Source: Phocaeicola plebeius
Lineage (GTDB): Bacteria; Bacteroidota; Bacteroidia; Bacteroidales; Bacteroidaceae
Assembly (NCBI GenBank): GCA_004558305.1
Contig: SFDG01000004.1
Span: 1 to 54,760 of the forward strand
Length of the DNA: 54,760 nt
Direction of reading: 5' to 3'
Under the pieces are notes generated by a model. The model saw only the letters and a list, made by a program, of their open reading frames with translations. It had not been told where the DNA came from and ran no database searches. Within the stretch, counting starts at the first letter, position 1, and each line of letters starts with the position of its first letter. Position numbers and translations under genes: made by a program. Shown here in pieces: positions 36,466 to 44,075 of the stretch.

Positions 36466-37671
36466 CTAATTAATCCTGTTTCCATCCCCATTCAAAAGGA
36501 CACCATCTTCATGATTGTCCTTGCACAGATACATATCGTAGCCAATGGCTTCGATGCTACTGTATGAGGGTGGGGTGACCACCTTTCCGTCCGCCGTCAT
36601 CAATCCATACCATCCATACTCCGCTTCGTAGCGTCGGCATTTGGCCATTTTCTTTACCGGCTGCGGTTCGGCATCTTCCGTTTCACTTACCAAAGTCCCC
36701 CCGTCGTTGTAGTACTTCGAGGTGAAGTAACGCAATTCATCCGACTCGTAAGTCATGCGCTCCACTGCATTGATGAAGGAATCATCCATCAGTTCCCCCT
36801 GACGGGTATAGCGTTGCAGTACATGACTGTCGAGCGTGACACTGATGTAGTCATGTCCTACCCAGATTCTGCCCCTCAGATAGGGGACAACCGTCTTCAA
36901 CTGCTTGTCGATGACACCTTGTTCCCTACCCTTGCCTACAATCCAAAGGGTATCTGCAGCTTCTATGGAATCATATTCCGGAGGCAGCACCCACTTACCC
37001 TCCTTGTCAATCATCCCGAAACGGTCGCGGCGGTCACAGTGAAGAACGCAATAGCCGTGGTGGAAGACATAGCCATCAGTCCCCGGGATATAAGGAATCT
37101 TCGGGTCAATCACCACCTGCCCAGCAGCATCAATGAATTTGATCCATCCATTGTCATCCACCGAGGCCAGCCCGTCAGAGAACACCCAAGCATGGCTATA
37201 CCGAGGTGAAATGGCCGGCTTTCCGGTAAACATATTGAAATAGCCACGCTTCTTGCCGTCACTGTAGCAGACCAACGAATCGTTGCCGAATGGTTTAGCG
37301 ATCCACTTGATTCCGGTGATGGTCTTCTTCCCGTCAGCCGTCTTCACAACCCCGTCCTCATCGTAATAGGAATAATATGCAACGCTGCGTGAGAGGTACT
37401 GTTCGTCGAAATAAGAGTCATCGTTCACCTTGTCTATTCCCCATTTGTAGTAAACCGACCTGAAATAATCCTCGGTAGCCACCGCCGTCATCATCAACAT
37501 CAGCAGCGCGAAGCAGCTCCCCACTACCCGACGCAGGAATTTGCCGTATCTCGAATCATCCCTCATCCCCAAGATGACCGTAAACCAGTTAGCTATGCCA
37601 ACAAAAAGAGTGGTCAATCCATGTCCAACCAACAGGAAAGCCCTTTTCATAGATGTGATTGGTGTCTTCAT
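36466..37671 (-). CDS. Membrane-anchored WG-repeat protein
   Basis: The N-terminal 75 residues hold two hydrophobic segments (FLLVGHGLTTLFVGIANWF and SCFALLMLMMTAVATE). The rest is a series of WG-type beta repeats: GYFNMFTGKPAISPRY, GWIKFIDAAGQVVIDP, FGMIDKEGKWVLPPEY, GVIDKQLKTVVPY and WYGLMTADGKVVTPPSY. WG repeats are poorly understood modules that appear in bacterial signalling and conflict loci. It overlaps the upstream VWA gene by the ATGA arrangement, so the two are translated together. It is the first gene of the AT-richer island reading from the left. Function unknown. Confidence 0.8.
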   Translation of the reverse strand: MKTPITSMKRAFLLVGHGLTTLFVGIANWFTVILGMRDDSRYGKFLRRVVGSCFALLMLMMTAVATEDYFRSVYYKWGIDKVNDDSYFDEQYLSRSVAYYSYYDEDGVVKTADGKKTITGIKWIAKPFGNDSLVCYSDGKKRGYFNMFTGKPAISPRYSHAWVFSDGLASVDDNGWIKFIDAAGQVVIDPKIPYIPGTDGYVFHHGYCVLHCDRRDRFGMIDKEGKWVLPPEYDSIEAADTLWIVGKGREQGVIDKQLKTVVPYLRGRIWVGHDYISVTLDSHVLQRYTRQGELMDDSFINAVERMTYESDELRYFTSKYYNDGGTLVSETEDAEPQPVKKMAKCRRYEAEYGWYGLMTADGKVVTPPSYSSIEAIGYDMYLCKDNHEDGVLLNGDGNRIN

Positions 37672-38408
37672 TTTCCTTCCTCCTCATCAAAAGCTGCATC
37701 AGCCATATTCGTATACCAATTACGCCGGTCCTCTACCGACACAGGTGCCGGTCCTCCATCTGCCTCCTGCTTCTTCATGTGCGACAGGCGATTGAAAAAG
37801 TTCATTCGAGTACAGGTGTCCTTGTCCATCGAAGCACGTGTACCCTCGTCGCTATAGGCAAAATTGCGGGCATTGCGGATAGACAGTTCCATGGCCACCT
37901 CCACGGCATCCTGGTTAGCCCCCATGTAGGTGAATGTCCATCCCTCACCACGCAGCCGCTCGACAAGTTCCTTGACTGTCTTTCCGCTATACTCATGAGA
38001 AGCATTTTCCATGCCGTCGGTGATGACAGTCACTACCACCACCGCATCCTCGATGGCCTTGACATGGCGGTACATGGCTGTGAACGTAAATCCCATTGCA
38101 TCGTACAGCGGAGTAGTGCAACAAGGCAGGAAATCCTCCATCTTCAGCAGATGCGCATCGGCCACAGGTACCTTGTCAAACACATGCTTTGTCTCGCAGC
38201 TACAGAATGTCACCAACGACACAAAATGGTCTTGTGTATCGGCAAACTGCTCCTGCGCCTTCCGGATGCCGGCCAAGGTCTCGTTGAAACCTTCCACGGC
38301 AGCCCGGCGAATACACTCCATCGAACCGCTACGGTCGAGGATAATCACATTGAAGACTTGCGCCTTCTTCACTTCTTTCTGGTCTTTTACTTCTTCCATT
38401 GTTTCCAT
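37668..38408 (-). CDS. VWA domain protein (TerY-like)
   Basis: This 246-residue cytoplasmic protein is a single von Willebrand A domain with an intact MIDAS metal site: DRSGSM at residues 25-30, the threonine in CCTTPLYDA, and the aspartate in VITDGMEN. TerY-like VWA proteins accompany PP2C phosphatases and kinases in stress and conflict clusters, and a PP2C gene lies just upstream here, although in a separate transcript. A second ATG nine bases downstream is a possible start. It is preceded by the shared regulatory element E1 and translationally coupled to the WG-repeat gene. Confidence 0.88.
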   Translation of the reverse strand: METMEEVKDQKEVKKAQVFNVIILDRSGSMECIRRAAVEGFNETLAGIRKAQEQFADTQDHFVSLVTFCSCETKHVFDKVPVADAHLLKMEDFLPCCTTPLYDAMGFTFTAMYRHVKAIEDAVVVVTVITDGMENASHEYSGKTVKELVERLRGEGWTFTYMGANQDAVEVAMELSIRNARNFAYSDEGTRASMDKDTCTRMNFFNRLSHMKKQEADGGPAPVSVEDRRNWYTNMADAAFDEEEGK

Positions 38409-38436
38409 TCAATTATTGGTTTACTATTCATGAGTA

Positions 38437-38465
38437 GAGATGAGAAATAGTAACCCTATCTATCA
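38437..38465 (-). promoter_or_regulatory. Shared regulatory element E1, upstream of the VWA-WG operon
   Basis: Read on the minus strand, TGATAG (38460-38465) is followed four bases later by GGTTACTATTTCTC (38442-38455). The same pair with similar spacing occurs at E2-E5. It lies 29 bp before the VWA start. Confidence 0.65.
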
Positions 38466-38490
38466 TGGGAAACTTACTTCTACCATAGAA

Positions 38491-38541
38491 AAAAAATCCC
38501 CTTGGCTACCTGTGCCTGTATGACACATTCGCCAAAGGGAT
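38491..38541 (-). terminator. Rho-independent terminator after the PP2C gene
   Basis: On the minus strand, ATCCCTTTGGC (38531-38541) pairs with GCCAAGGGGAT (38496-38506) with one wobble, followed by a T-run. It ends the AAA-to-PP2C operon. The hairpin and its loop are nearly copied at 42875-42924. Confidence 0.8.
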
Positions 38542-38589
38542 ATAACCAGAACAATTCCCATACTTTTATGCAGCTACATGCCCACACAC

Positions 38590-39279
38590 TTATTTCACTT
38601 CCATCAATACGGCCGTATAATTATCGTCCCCTCGCTTCTCGCATAAAAAGCCATAGACATCCAGAATATCGGCAAGGGGGTTCTCATCCATCATCCTTGC
38701 CTGAAGAATTTCCGGTGACATACTCTTATACAAGCCATCGGAACAGAGCAGCAACCGGTCTCCCGTCTTCAACTGGAAACGTACTACATCAGGCACACTG
38801 GCCTCAGGGCGATAGGAGAAGAAACAACGGTCAACGATTTCCCATCCGAAATCCAGCCTTATATGATCTTTCGTCTGATGGAGCAATCCCTCTTCACGAC
38901 GCATCAAATAGCATCGGCTGTCACCCACATGGGCAATCGTCGCCCAATCCTCTTCAGCACTCACCATCACCATGGTAGTTCCCATCTCCACATGTCTCAT
39001 TGAAGACGACCATACATTGAGTGCTGCATGAGCCGTCCGGCAAGCCTTTTCCACCTTGTCCTCACTATCCGGTTCATGGGTGTGACTGTTCCAATACGTT
39101 ACTATCGCATCAGCCACCGTCTCACTCGCCACCTCCCCCATCGCATGTCCTCCCATGCCATCGCAGACAACCGCCAACCAGCGGTTATCCTCCTTCCTGT
39201 CGACCACACGAAAGGCATCTTCATTGTTCCGACGCCTTCCGGTCTCACTCATTGTTGCGTATTCTACTTTCATCATCAT
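38590..39279 (-). CDS. PP2C-family serine/threonine protein phosphatase
   Basis: The 229-residue protein has the complete PP2C metal set: RRRNNEDAF (17-23), VVCDGMGGHAMGE with aspartate 40, GTTMVM, HVGDSRCY, LLLCSDGL with aspartate 181, and GDDNYTAV with aspartate 219. It should remove phosphate from serine or threonine in the cytoplasm. No protein kinase is visible in the window, so its partner is elsewhere or the target is not kinase-made. It is the last gene of a long minus-strand operon and overlaps the HD-hydrolase gene by ATGA; a terminator follows. Confidence 0.93.
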   Translation of the reverse strand: MMMKVEYATMSETGRRRNNEDAFRVVDRKEDNRWLAVVCDGMGGHAMGEVASETVADAIVTYWNSHTHEPDSEDKVEKACRTAHAALNVWSSSMRHVEMGTTMVMVSAEEDWATIAHVGDSRCYLMRREEGLLHQTKDHIRLDFGWEIVDRCFFSYRPEASVPDVVRFQLKTGDRLLLCSDGLYKSMSPEILQARMMDENPLADILDVYGFLCEKRGDDNYTAVLMEVK

Positions 39280-39908
39280 CCCTTTCCAGTTATTATTTCC
39301 TCTATCGCATCAAGCATTTCTTGGGGAAGAGCATAGCGGACATCCGCCTTGTCCGATGTTATGGATTCCAAGAAATGCGGCCACTCCGATTGGTACACTT
39401 TCCGCATATGGCTATTCGTTTCGTTGGAATTTGAACAGGAATAAGTGACATTAGCCAGTCTGTCTGCCAGCTTCAGGAAAGGAGCGTATGCAGTGTCACG
39501 AATACCCTGATAGTATTTGTCGTTGGCACGCTCGGCACGTGTCCGCCCTTTTTCGTTAGTCAGCGCATACACCATCTCCGCAGCCATCAAAGCCTGGCTG
39601 CTGTCCATCCATTGCTCCGCAATTCTTTTTACATCATTGTAAGTCAAACGAGCATCTTCCATGCTGTCATGATAAAAAGCTCCGAAGAAAAGCGGAACAA
39701 TATCCTTCTCGTCATCACATACAATATCTCCATACTTTTCAACTGCATCGGCTACCATGTCAAGATGAAATCCATAGGGATGCACCTTGCCGTAGGTTTG
39801 GTTGACATGGTCATGGAGGTCATGTGCACTTTTCCGGATGATGGCTATCACTTCTCCATACTTGTCCATCCATCGTTTGAATTCCTGTTGTTTCAAATCT
39901 TTAGTCAT
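39276..39908 (-). CDS. RelA/SpoT-type HD-domain hydrolase
   Basis: The 210-residue protein matches the small (p)ppGpp-hydrolase class of HD enzymes: histidine 48 in GFHLDMV, HD at 80-81 in FYHDSMED with the following ED pair, the segment ALTNEKGRTRAERANDKYY, and KLADRLANV with aspartate 149. It lacks a synthetase domain, so by motif it should degrade alarmone-like nucleotides in the cytoplasm; a related nucleotide is possible. It overlaps the PP2C gene by ATGA. A TACTTTTA box at 39931-39938 could give it a secondary promoter within the operon. Confidence 0.85.
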   Translation of the reverse strand: MTKDLKQQEFKRWMDKYGEVIAIIRKSAHDLHDHVNQTYGKVHPYGFHLDMVADAVEKYGDIVCDDEKDIVPLFFGAFYHDSMEDARLTYNDVKRIAEQWMDSSQALMAAEMVYALTNEKGRTRAERANDKYYQGIRDTAYAPFLKLADRLANVTYSCSNSNETNSHMRKVYQSEWPHFLESITSDKADVRYALPQEMLDAIEEIITGKG

Positions 39909-40015
39909 GACAATAACGTTTAATCTGTTGTAAAAGTAATCATTTTATCGGATATAAACGACAGATGCAGCGCATTTTCATCGTTCATATCCGACAGATT
40001 GTCTATAAAGCGGGG

Positions 40016-40177
40016 TTATCGATCCGAGAACTCCACATCCGATTCAGTAAAGGTAATCACTTCAAAAGAGTTATTAAATTGTCCACCTTCAAAGTAATGT
40101 TCACTATAGTCAGTTTTTTTGCATAAATTTTCTTCTCCATAATAGTCATTTACACGACTATTATTCTTCAATCTCAT
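40016..40177 (-). CDS. Small 53-residue acidic protein coupled to caspase-like gene A
   Basis: The minus-strand frame from 40177 to 40016 encodes 53 residues beginning MRLKNNSRVNDYYGEEN and ending TESDVEFSDR. Its ATG overlaps the stop of caspase-like gene A in the ATGA form used throughout this island, which is the main reason to call it real. It is rich in D, E, N and Y, with one cysteine, and has no signal peptide or membrane segment. It could be a regulator or inhibitor of the upstream protein; that is inference from position. The next gene (HD hydrolase) begins 108 bp downstream. Confidence 0.6.
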   Translation of the reverse strand: MRLKNNSRVNDYYGEENLCKKTDYSEHYFEGGQFNNSFEVITFTESDVEFSDR

Positions 40178-40722
40178 ATATAGTAGAAATTCTTGTAATT
40201 AAACGTTGTCAAGGGTGAATGGACATCATCCATTGCCAACATCCGTTTAGGTATCTCGATCAGAGGGATTCTTTCATCAAGCAATGTCCTCAACCTCATG
40301 GCCAACTTCACATTCTCACGGTCAAGTTCCTCCTGGGTGGTCTCTACCTGATACAGTAGAGCCTCACTTACTTCTGAAACTATCATCCCCGTAAACAATC
40401 CATGCAACCCTTCTGCACGAGCGAATTGGTCGGCATTGCACCACACAGCCACAATGTTACCTCTATGATTCCGAAGATGATAAGCGTGGGAATGCCCCAC
40501 AATGAGTTTGTCGAATTCGTCCTTGCTGTCATCCTCGCGGAAGAACAGTCCTTTATCTGAGCCATGCCCCAGCAGCATGATGCGCTCCTGCATCGAAACA
40601 TGATGCAGCAGATGCCCTATCTCATTAGTCGAGCGGTAGTCGTCAACGACTTGTGCCTCCAACCCGTCATACAGGGCTGAAAGCATCGCCGTAGTCTTGT
40701 CTTTGGGGTGAATCACTAACAT
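40174..40722 (-). CDS. Candidate caspase-like (clan CD) protein, paralogue A
   Basis: I do not recognise a named family for this 182-residue protein. Its layout suggests a minimal caspase/CHAT-like fold: strand MLVIHP, helix, strand AQVVDDYRS, helix, strand RIMLLGHGSDKGLF with histidine 53-glycine 54, and 42 residues later strand NIVAVWCNADQF with cysteine 95, followed by a long helix. A histidine-glycine after one hydrophobic strand and a cysteine after the next is the clan CD dyad pattern. It is about 88 percent identical (161 of 182 by hand) to 43514-44062, with both dyad residues kept. It lies 19 bp after a YbjN-like gene and is coupled to a 53-residue frame. An alpha/beta hydrolase-type or inactive fold remains possible. 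Confidence 0.6.
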   Translation of the reverse strand: MLVIHPKDKTTAMLSALYDGLEAQVVDDYRSTNEIGHLLHHVSMQERIMLLGHGSDKGLFFREDDSKDEFDKLIVGHSHAYHLRNHRGNIVAVWCNADQFARAEGLHGLFTGMIVSEVSEALLYQVETTQEELDRENVKLAMRLRTLLDERIPLIEIPKRMLAMDDVHSPLTTFNYKNFYYI

Positions 40723-40741
40723 AACTGTTCTGTTTCAATAA

Positions 40742-41134
40742 TTACATAAATTCTGCTTTTGCCGTATGATAGGCGGAACGCACCTTGCCAAGAATATTCA
40801 GTGCATGCTCCACATTGTTCTTCAGGCTCTCCATGTCGGTGTAGAAGAACTCACAGCTGGCTGTCACGCTTTTCAGTGTCTGGTCGATATACACCTTGGC
40901 GAACTTTACTTCACGGCTCACCTTGTTACAGACGACCAAAGTGAGAGTTTCCTCTCCTTCATTCACCTCGGAAAACTGGGGCAGAATGGCCGAAACATAC
41001 TGCTCTTCCTCTTGACCTGTCAAAAAGAAGATGCTTTTCATCTGGTAGCGGACGCAGATGTCGCCGTCTTCATCTACATGGGGCTTGTAGCCGAGGCTCT
41101 CGATAGCCTCTAATATCATTTCTTTCTTTGTCAT
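40742..41134 (-). CDS. YbjN-like small protein 1
   Basis: The 130-residue product starts MTKKEMILEAIESLGY and has the alternating strand-helix pattern of the YbjN/secretion-chaperone-like fold, with LTLVVCNKVSREVKFAKVYID in the middle (quoted in part as VVCNKVSREVKFAKVY) and a helical C-terminus. It aligns by eye with the next gene upstream (41151-41624) and with the frame at the right window end. YbjN-like proteins are proposed chaperones or regulators without known catalysis. Longer upstream starts overlap the previous gene; 41134 aligns with the paralogue start. It belongs to the AAA-to-PP2C operon. Confidence 0.75.
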   Translation of the reverse strand: MTKKEMILEAIESLGYKPHVDEDGDICVRYQMKSIFFLTGQEEEQYVSAILPQFSEVNEGEETLTLVVCNKVSREVKFAKVYIDQTLKSVTASCEFFYTDMESLKNNVEHALNILGKVRSAYHTAKAEFM

Positions 41135-41150
41135 AGTCTTTCCCTGCTGT

Positions 41151-41624
41151 TCATTCGTTATCTTCATCATCTGCAATATCCTCTGCCACAATATCCTCAG
41201 CACCGTCAGCCGCGTCATTATTGGAGGAATCGTTTGCCATAGTTTCCTCAATCTCTGCCATCGCTTTACGGGCAAAGACAAGTCCAGCCTCCAGGTGAAG
41301 TATCATGCGTGAGATGACCGTCGTCAGGTCTTCTTCGCCAAACAGTTCACGCTCATAGAACAACCAGACGCTGTTTCCAAACAGATAGGTCTTGACATAC
41401 TTCAACGAGGAGTTGATATTCTCCAACAAGGCGCATATCTGCAACATCCTGCCTTCCTCCACCACAATGATGCCGGGAAGTGCAATGTTGAGGAATTCCT
41501 CGTCGTTCTCATTGTACATATACAGCAGGTTCAGTCCCTCGTAGTTGAAGCTGTAACCCATTCCTTCCTCTTCTTCCAACTTGAAACCCAAGTCTCTGAA
41601 TGCTTCCAAAATCTTCTCTTTCAT
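41151..41624 (-). CDS. YbjN-like small protein 2 with an acidic tail
   Basis: This 157-residue protein begins MKEKILEAFRDLGFKLEEE and shares the YbjN-like pattern with its neighbour, including the LLENINSSLKYVKTYLF helix-strand region. The last 30 residues are almost all acidic or small (EDIVAEDIADDEDNE), a tail lacking in paralogue 1. A chaperone-like or adaptor role for the operon partners is conceivable but unproven. It lies 16 bp upstream of YbjN-like 1 and about 100 bp downstream of the AAA+ gene. Confidence 0.75.
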   Translation of the reverse strand: MKEKILEAFRDLGFKLEEEEGMGYSFNYEGLNLLYMYNENDEEFLNIALPGIIVVEEGRMLQICALLENINSSLKYVKTYLFGNSVWLFYERELFGEEDLTTVISRMILHLEAGLVFARKAMAEIEETMANDSSNNDAADGAEDIVAEDIADDEDNE

Positions 41625-41630
41625 AATTTT

Positions 41631-41729
41631 TCAATTTATAGACTGCAGGCTTCGCCTCGACATAAAGCAAACTTTCTGCTCTCGGCTTGCACTACAGTTC
41701 ATATCTTTCTTATTTTGATTATTATTCAT
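41631..41729 (-). CDS. Possible 32-codon frame between the AAA+ and YbjN-like genes
   Basis: The frame starts MNNNQNKKDMNCSASREQK and overlaps the AAA+ stop by ATGA, then ends 6 bp before YbjN-like 2. Against it, the DNA (GCAAGCCGAGAGCAGAAAG and GAGGCGAAGCCTGCAG) looks like a dispersed noncoding repeat known from Bacteroides and Prevotella intergenic regions. I list it because of the overlap, with low confidence. Confidence 0.25.
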   Translation of the reverse strand: MNNNQNKKDMNCSASREQKVCFMSRRSLQSIN

Positions 41730-42793
41730 CTAAAACCTATAGTGGCGTGGCGACAGCCCTCATCCTTTGGAGAGAACTCACTCCTCACTCGCTCATATTC
41801 CCGAAGATCTCTGCCACTAACAGAAGGACGCTTCTTGGAAACGACTTCTTCGAGCAGCGTCTGGCTGATAGGCTGATACTCATCCGACTTTCCCTTGATA
41901 GTGGCATTGAACATCTTTCTTGCTGCCGACCTCACTATGTAACTGATGTCGCTGCAGTTATATCCCTCAGTCAGTTCTGCCAGTCGGTTGATGTCTATCC
42001 CCTCATCCGAGGGAAGCTTGGAGAGTGCCAACGAGAACAGACTCATACGGGCTTCCTTGTCGGGCATGTCTATATATACCATCTCGTCGATACGTCCCGT
42101 CCGTAGCACAGCCTTGTCGATGCGTTCAGGATGGTTGGTTGCGGCAAGGACATATACACCACGTTCGGAGGCATTATTGAGCATACAGAGAAACTCGTTG
42201 ACCTCACTGTCATAGTGCTGGTTTGCCTCGTCACCTGAGCGTTTTGGCACCATGGCATCAAACTCGTCGAAGAACAGCAGTGTGGGAGCTTTTTTCTCCG
42301 CGTCCTTGAATACCTCGCCAATCTTTTGTTGTGTTCCGTGTACCCATGTACAGGCGAGGTCGTCAGGCACGATCTTCATGAAGTTGATGCCTATCTCCTC
42401 GGCCATCTTCTCTGCGAAGAACGTCTTGCCGCAACCAGCAGGACCATAAAAGAGCATGGAGGGTGGCTTGATGCCATATACCTCGGCGCACTTGCGGTTC
42501 TTCAGTACGTTGATAAATCCCTCGGTCACAAACTCCTTCAGTTCATTCATGCCCGCAATGTCTCCGAATCCATGCCCCTTGGCATTCTTCTCTGCTACAG
42601 GCTTGTACTCTGCCTCTTTTGCAGGGGCTGTCTTCTGTCCTGTCACCGGCTGTCCTCCGCAGATACGGCGCAACCAGTCTTTCTCGACTTCTGACGTATT
42701 GCCTTCTGCTTCGTCTCTCACGACTCGGGATAATCCAAGCAGGACTTGTCTTCTCCTCTCGCTGTTCGTTCCGTTCATCTTCGTAACCTCCAC
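41726..42793 (-). CDS. AAA+ ATPase of the classical AAA (Cdc48/FtsH-like) clade
   Basis: The protein (355 residues) has an unstructured N-terminus, then GFGDIAGMNELKEFV and one AAA module: Walker A GPAGCGKT (117-124), Walker B LLFFDEFD (172-179), sensor 1 in AATNHPE, and arginine-finger RTGRID. Its classical clade points to protein remodelling or unfolding rather than DNA work. No protease or second AAA domain is attached. It leads the operon AAA, YbjN-like 2, YbjN-like 1, caspase-like A, small protein, HD hydrolase, PP2C, driven from element E2. An ATG at 42778 is an alternative start. Confidence 0.92.
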   Translation of the reverse strand: MEVTKMNGTNSERRRQVLLGLSRVVRDEAEGNTSEVEKDWLRRICGGQPVTGQKTAPAKEAEYKPVAEKNAKGHGFGDIAGMNELKEFVTEGFINVLKNRKCAEVYGIKPPSMLFYGPAGCGKTFFAEKMAEEIGINFMKIVPDDLACTWVHGTQQKIGEVFKDAEKKAPTLLFFDEFDAMVPKRSGDEANQHYDSEVNEFLCMLNNASERGVYVLAATNHPERIDKAVLRTGRIDEMVYIDMPDKEARMSLFSLALSKLPSDEGIDINRLAELTEGYNCSDISYIVRSAARKMFNATIKGKSDEYQPISQTLLEEVVSKKRPSVSGRDLREYERVRSEFSPKDEGCRHATIGFR

Positions 42794-42816
42794 TGTTTTG
42801 TTTTACTTCTATGATA

Positions 42817-42847
42817 AGAGAGTGGCATTTGTAACCATTCTCTATCA
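42817..42847 (-). promoter_or_regulatory. Shared regulatory element E2, upstream of the AAA+ operon
   Basis: On the minus strand TGATAG (42842-42847) is followed five bases later by GGTTACAAATGCCACTCTC (42818-42836). It lies 24 bp before the AAA+ start and was copied together with the adjacent terminator. Confidence 0.65.
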
Positions 42848-42867
42848 TCTATCCCTACTTTCTACCG

Positions 42868-42924
42868 AAAAAAAATATCCCTTTGGTCTATTGTGCCTGT
42901 TTGCCACATTAGTCAAAGGGATAT
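42868..42924 (-). terminator. Rho-independent terminator after the LMW phosphatase gene
   Basis: Arms 42914-42924 and 42875-42885 form a perfect 11-bp stem (ATATCCCTTTG) on the minus strand, followed by a run of eight T. The 28-base loop shares TGTGCCTGT with the terminator at 38491-38541. Confidence 0.85.
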
Positions 42925-43018
42925 TATCATTGCATTCATGCTATCTTCAATCATAAGGCATTGCCTTCGTTTTCTCACCATGGCAAAGCCCAAGCAAGCT
43001 TGGCGTTGCTCATTTGGC

Positions 43019-43507
43019 TTATCGAAAACGTTCAGGCTTTGGTGGCTGTAGTTTCCACTGCTCAACTAATCGTTTACAACCGTTTTCAATGTGTTTAGCC
43101 ACATTACGATATACAGTTGCAGTCTGATAATGCGGGTCTTCCACATTACCATCTTCATCCAATGCTATCTTATTGAACAGGACGATTCTGTTCCAATGGC
43201 TATAGTCCAATACTCGTGTTATGGCATCACGGTGACGCTCGTCAAACACAATGACCGCATCAGCTGCCATCAGTTTCTCACGTGTCATAACCGTGGTCGT
43301 ACCACTTAAATCATATCCCAATTCCTTCGCCACATCCACCATGGCAACATCACGAGGATTCTCTCCCCAGTCCAATGTGCCCAGTGAGAACACTTCGATG
43401 CCACTCATCCCTGCATCTGCCAAGAGTTTCTTCGTCACACATTCGGCGAACGGTGACCGACAGGCATTGCCTGTGCATACAAAGCAAATCTTGTAGTTCA
43501 TGTTCAT
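43019..43507 (-). CDS. Low-molecular-weight protein tyrosine phosphatase family protein
   Basis: The 162-residue protein has the phosphatase loop CTGNACRS with the nucleophile cysteine 11 and arginine 17, and the general acid in EDPHYQ (aspartate 124). This fold includes tyrosine and arginine phosphatases and arsenate reductases; the DPHY segment favours phosphatase activity. It is the third gene of the NADAR-esterase, caspase-like B, phosphatase operon, 6 bp after paralogue B, and a terminator follows about 95 bp downstream. In the other operon the matching end position is held by a PP2C phosphatase, so each caspase-like gene travels with a phosphatase. Confidence 0.92.
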   Translation of the reverse strand: MNMNYKICFVCTGNACRSPFAECVTKKLLADAGMSGIEVFSLGTLDWGENPRDVAMVDVAKELGYDLSGTTTVMTREKLMAADAVIVFDERHRDAITRVLDYSHWNRIVLFNKIALDEDGNVEDPHYQTATVYRNVAKHIENGCKRLVEQWKLQPPKPERFR

Positions 43508-43513
43508 TCAAAA

Positions 43514-44062
43514 TTATAGGTAGTAGAAATTGTTATAATTGAATGTCGTCAAGGGAGAGCGTACATCATCCATTGCCAGCATCCGTTTCGGTATCTCGCA
43601 CAGGGGGATTCTTTCATCAAGCAATGCTCTCAGCCTACGGACCAACTTCACATTCTCACGGTCAAGTTCCTCTTGTGTCGTCTTTACCTGATATAATAGA
43701 GCCTCATTTAACTCTGAAACTATCATCCCCGTAAACAAACCATGCAAGCCTTCTGCACGTGCGAACTGGTCGGCATTGCACCATATAGCCACAATGTTGC
43801 CTCCATGCTTACGCAGATGATAAGCATGGGAATGGCCCACGATTATCTTGTCGAACTCGTCCTTGCTGTCATCCGCACGAAAGAACAGTCCTTTGTCTGA
43901 GCCATGCCCCAGCAACATGATGCGCTTCTGTGTAGAGACATGATGCAACAGAAGCCCCATCTCTTTAGTCGAACGATAGCCGTCAACAACTTGTGCTTCC
44001 AGTCCATCATATAGGGCTGAAAGCATCGCCGTGGTTTTGTCTTTTGGATGTATCACTAACAT
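43514..44062 (-). CDS. Candidate caspase-like (clan CD) protein, paralogue B
   Basis: The 182 residues differ from paralogue A at 21 positions. The histidine-glycine (LLGHGSDKGLF) and cysteine (VAIWCNADQF) segments are unchanged, as are the conserved GHSHAYHL and GLHGLFTGMIVSE stretches; most changes lie in surface-like positions (for example D28G, H37L, M44T, I156C). Selection has thus kept the presumed core in both copies. It lies 13 bp after the NADAR-esterase fusion gene and 6 bp before the LMW phosphatase gene. Protease activity is inferred from the dyad pattern only. Confidence 0.6.
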   Translation of the reverse strand: MLVIHPKDKTTAMLSALYDGLEAQVVDGYRSTKEMGLLLHHVSTQKRIMLLGHGSDKGLFFRADDSKDEFDKIIVGHSHAYHLRKHGGNIVAIWCNADQFARAEGLHGLFTGMIVSELNEALLYQVKTTQEELDRENVKLVRRLRALLDERIPLCEIPKRMLAMDDVRSPLTTFNYNNFYYL

Positions 44063-44075
44063 TTTCTACTTCTTT

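Noticed and set aside
37668..39279. Complete TerY-P triad (VWA, PP2C, kinase)
   Set aside because: VWA and PP2C are present, but no protein kinase is found in the window and the two are on separate transcripts.
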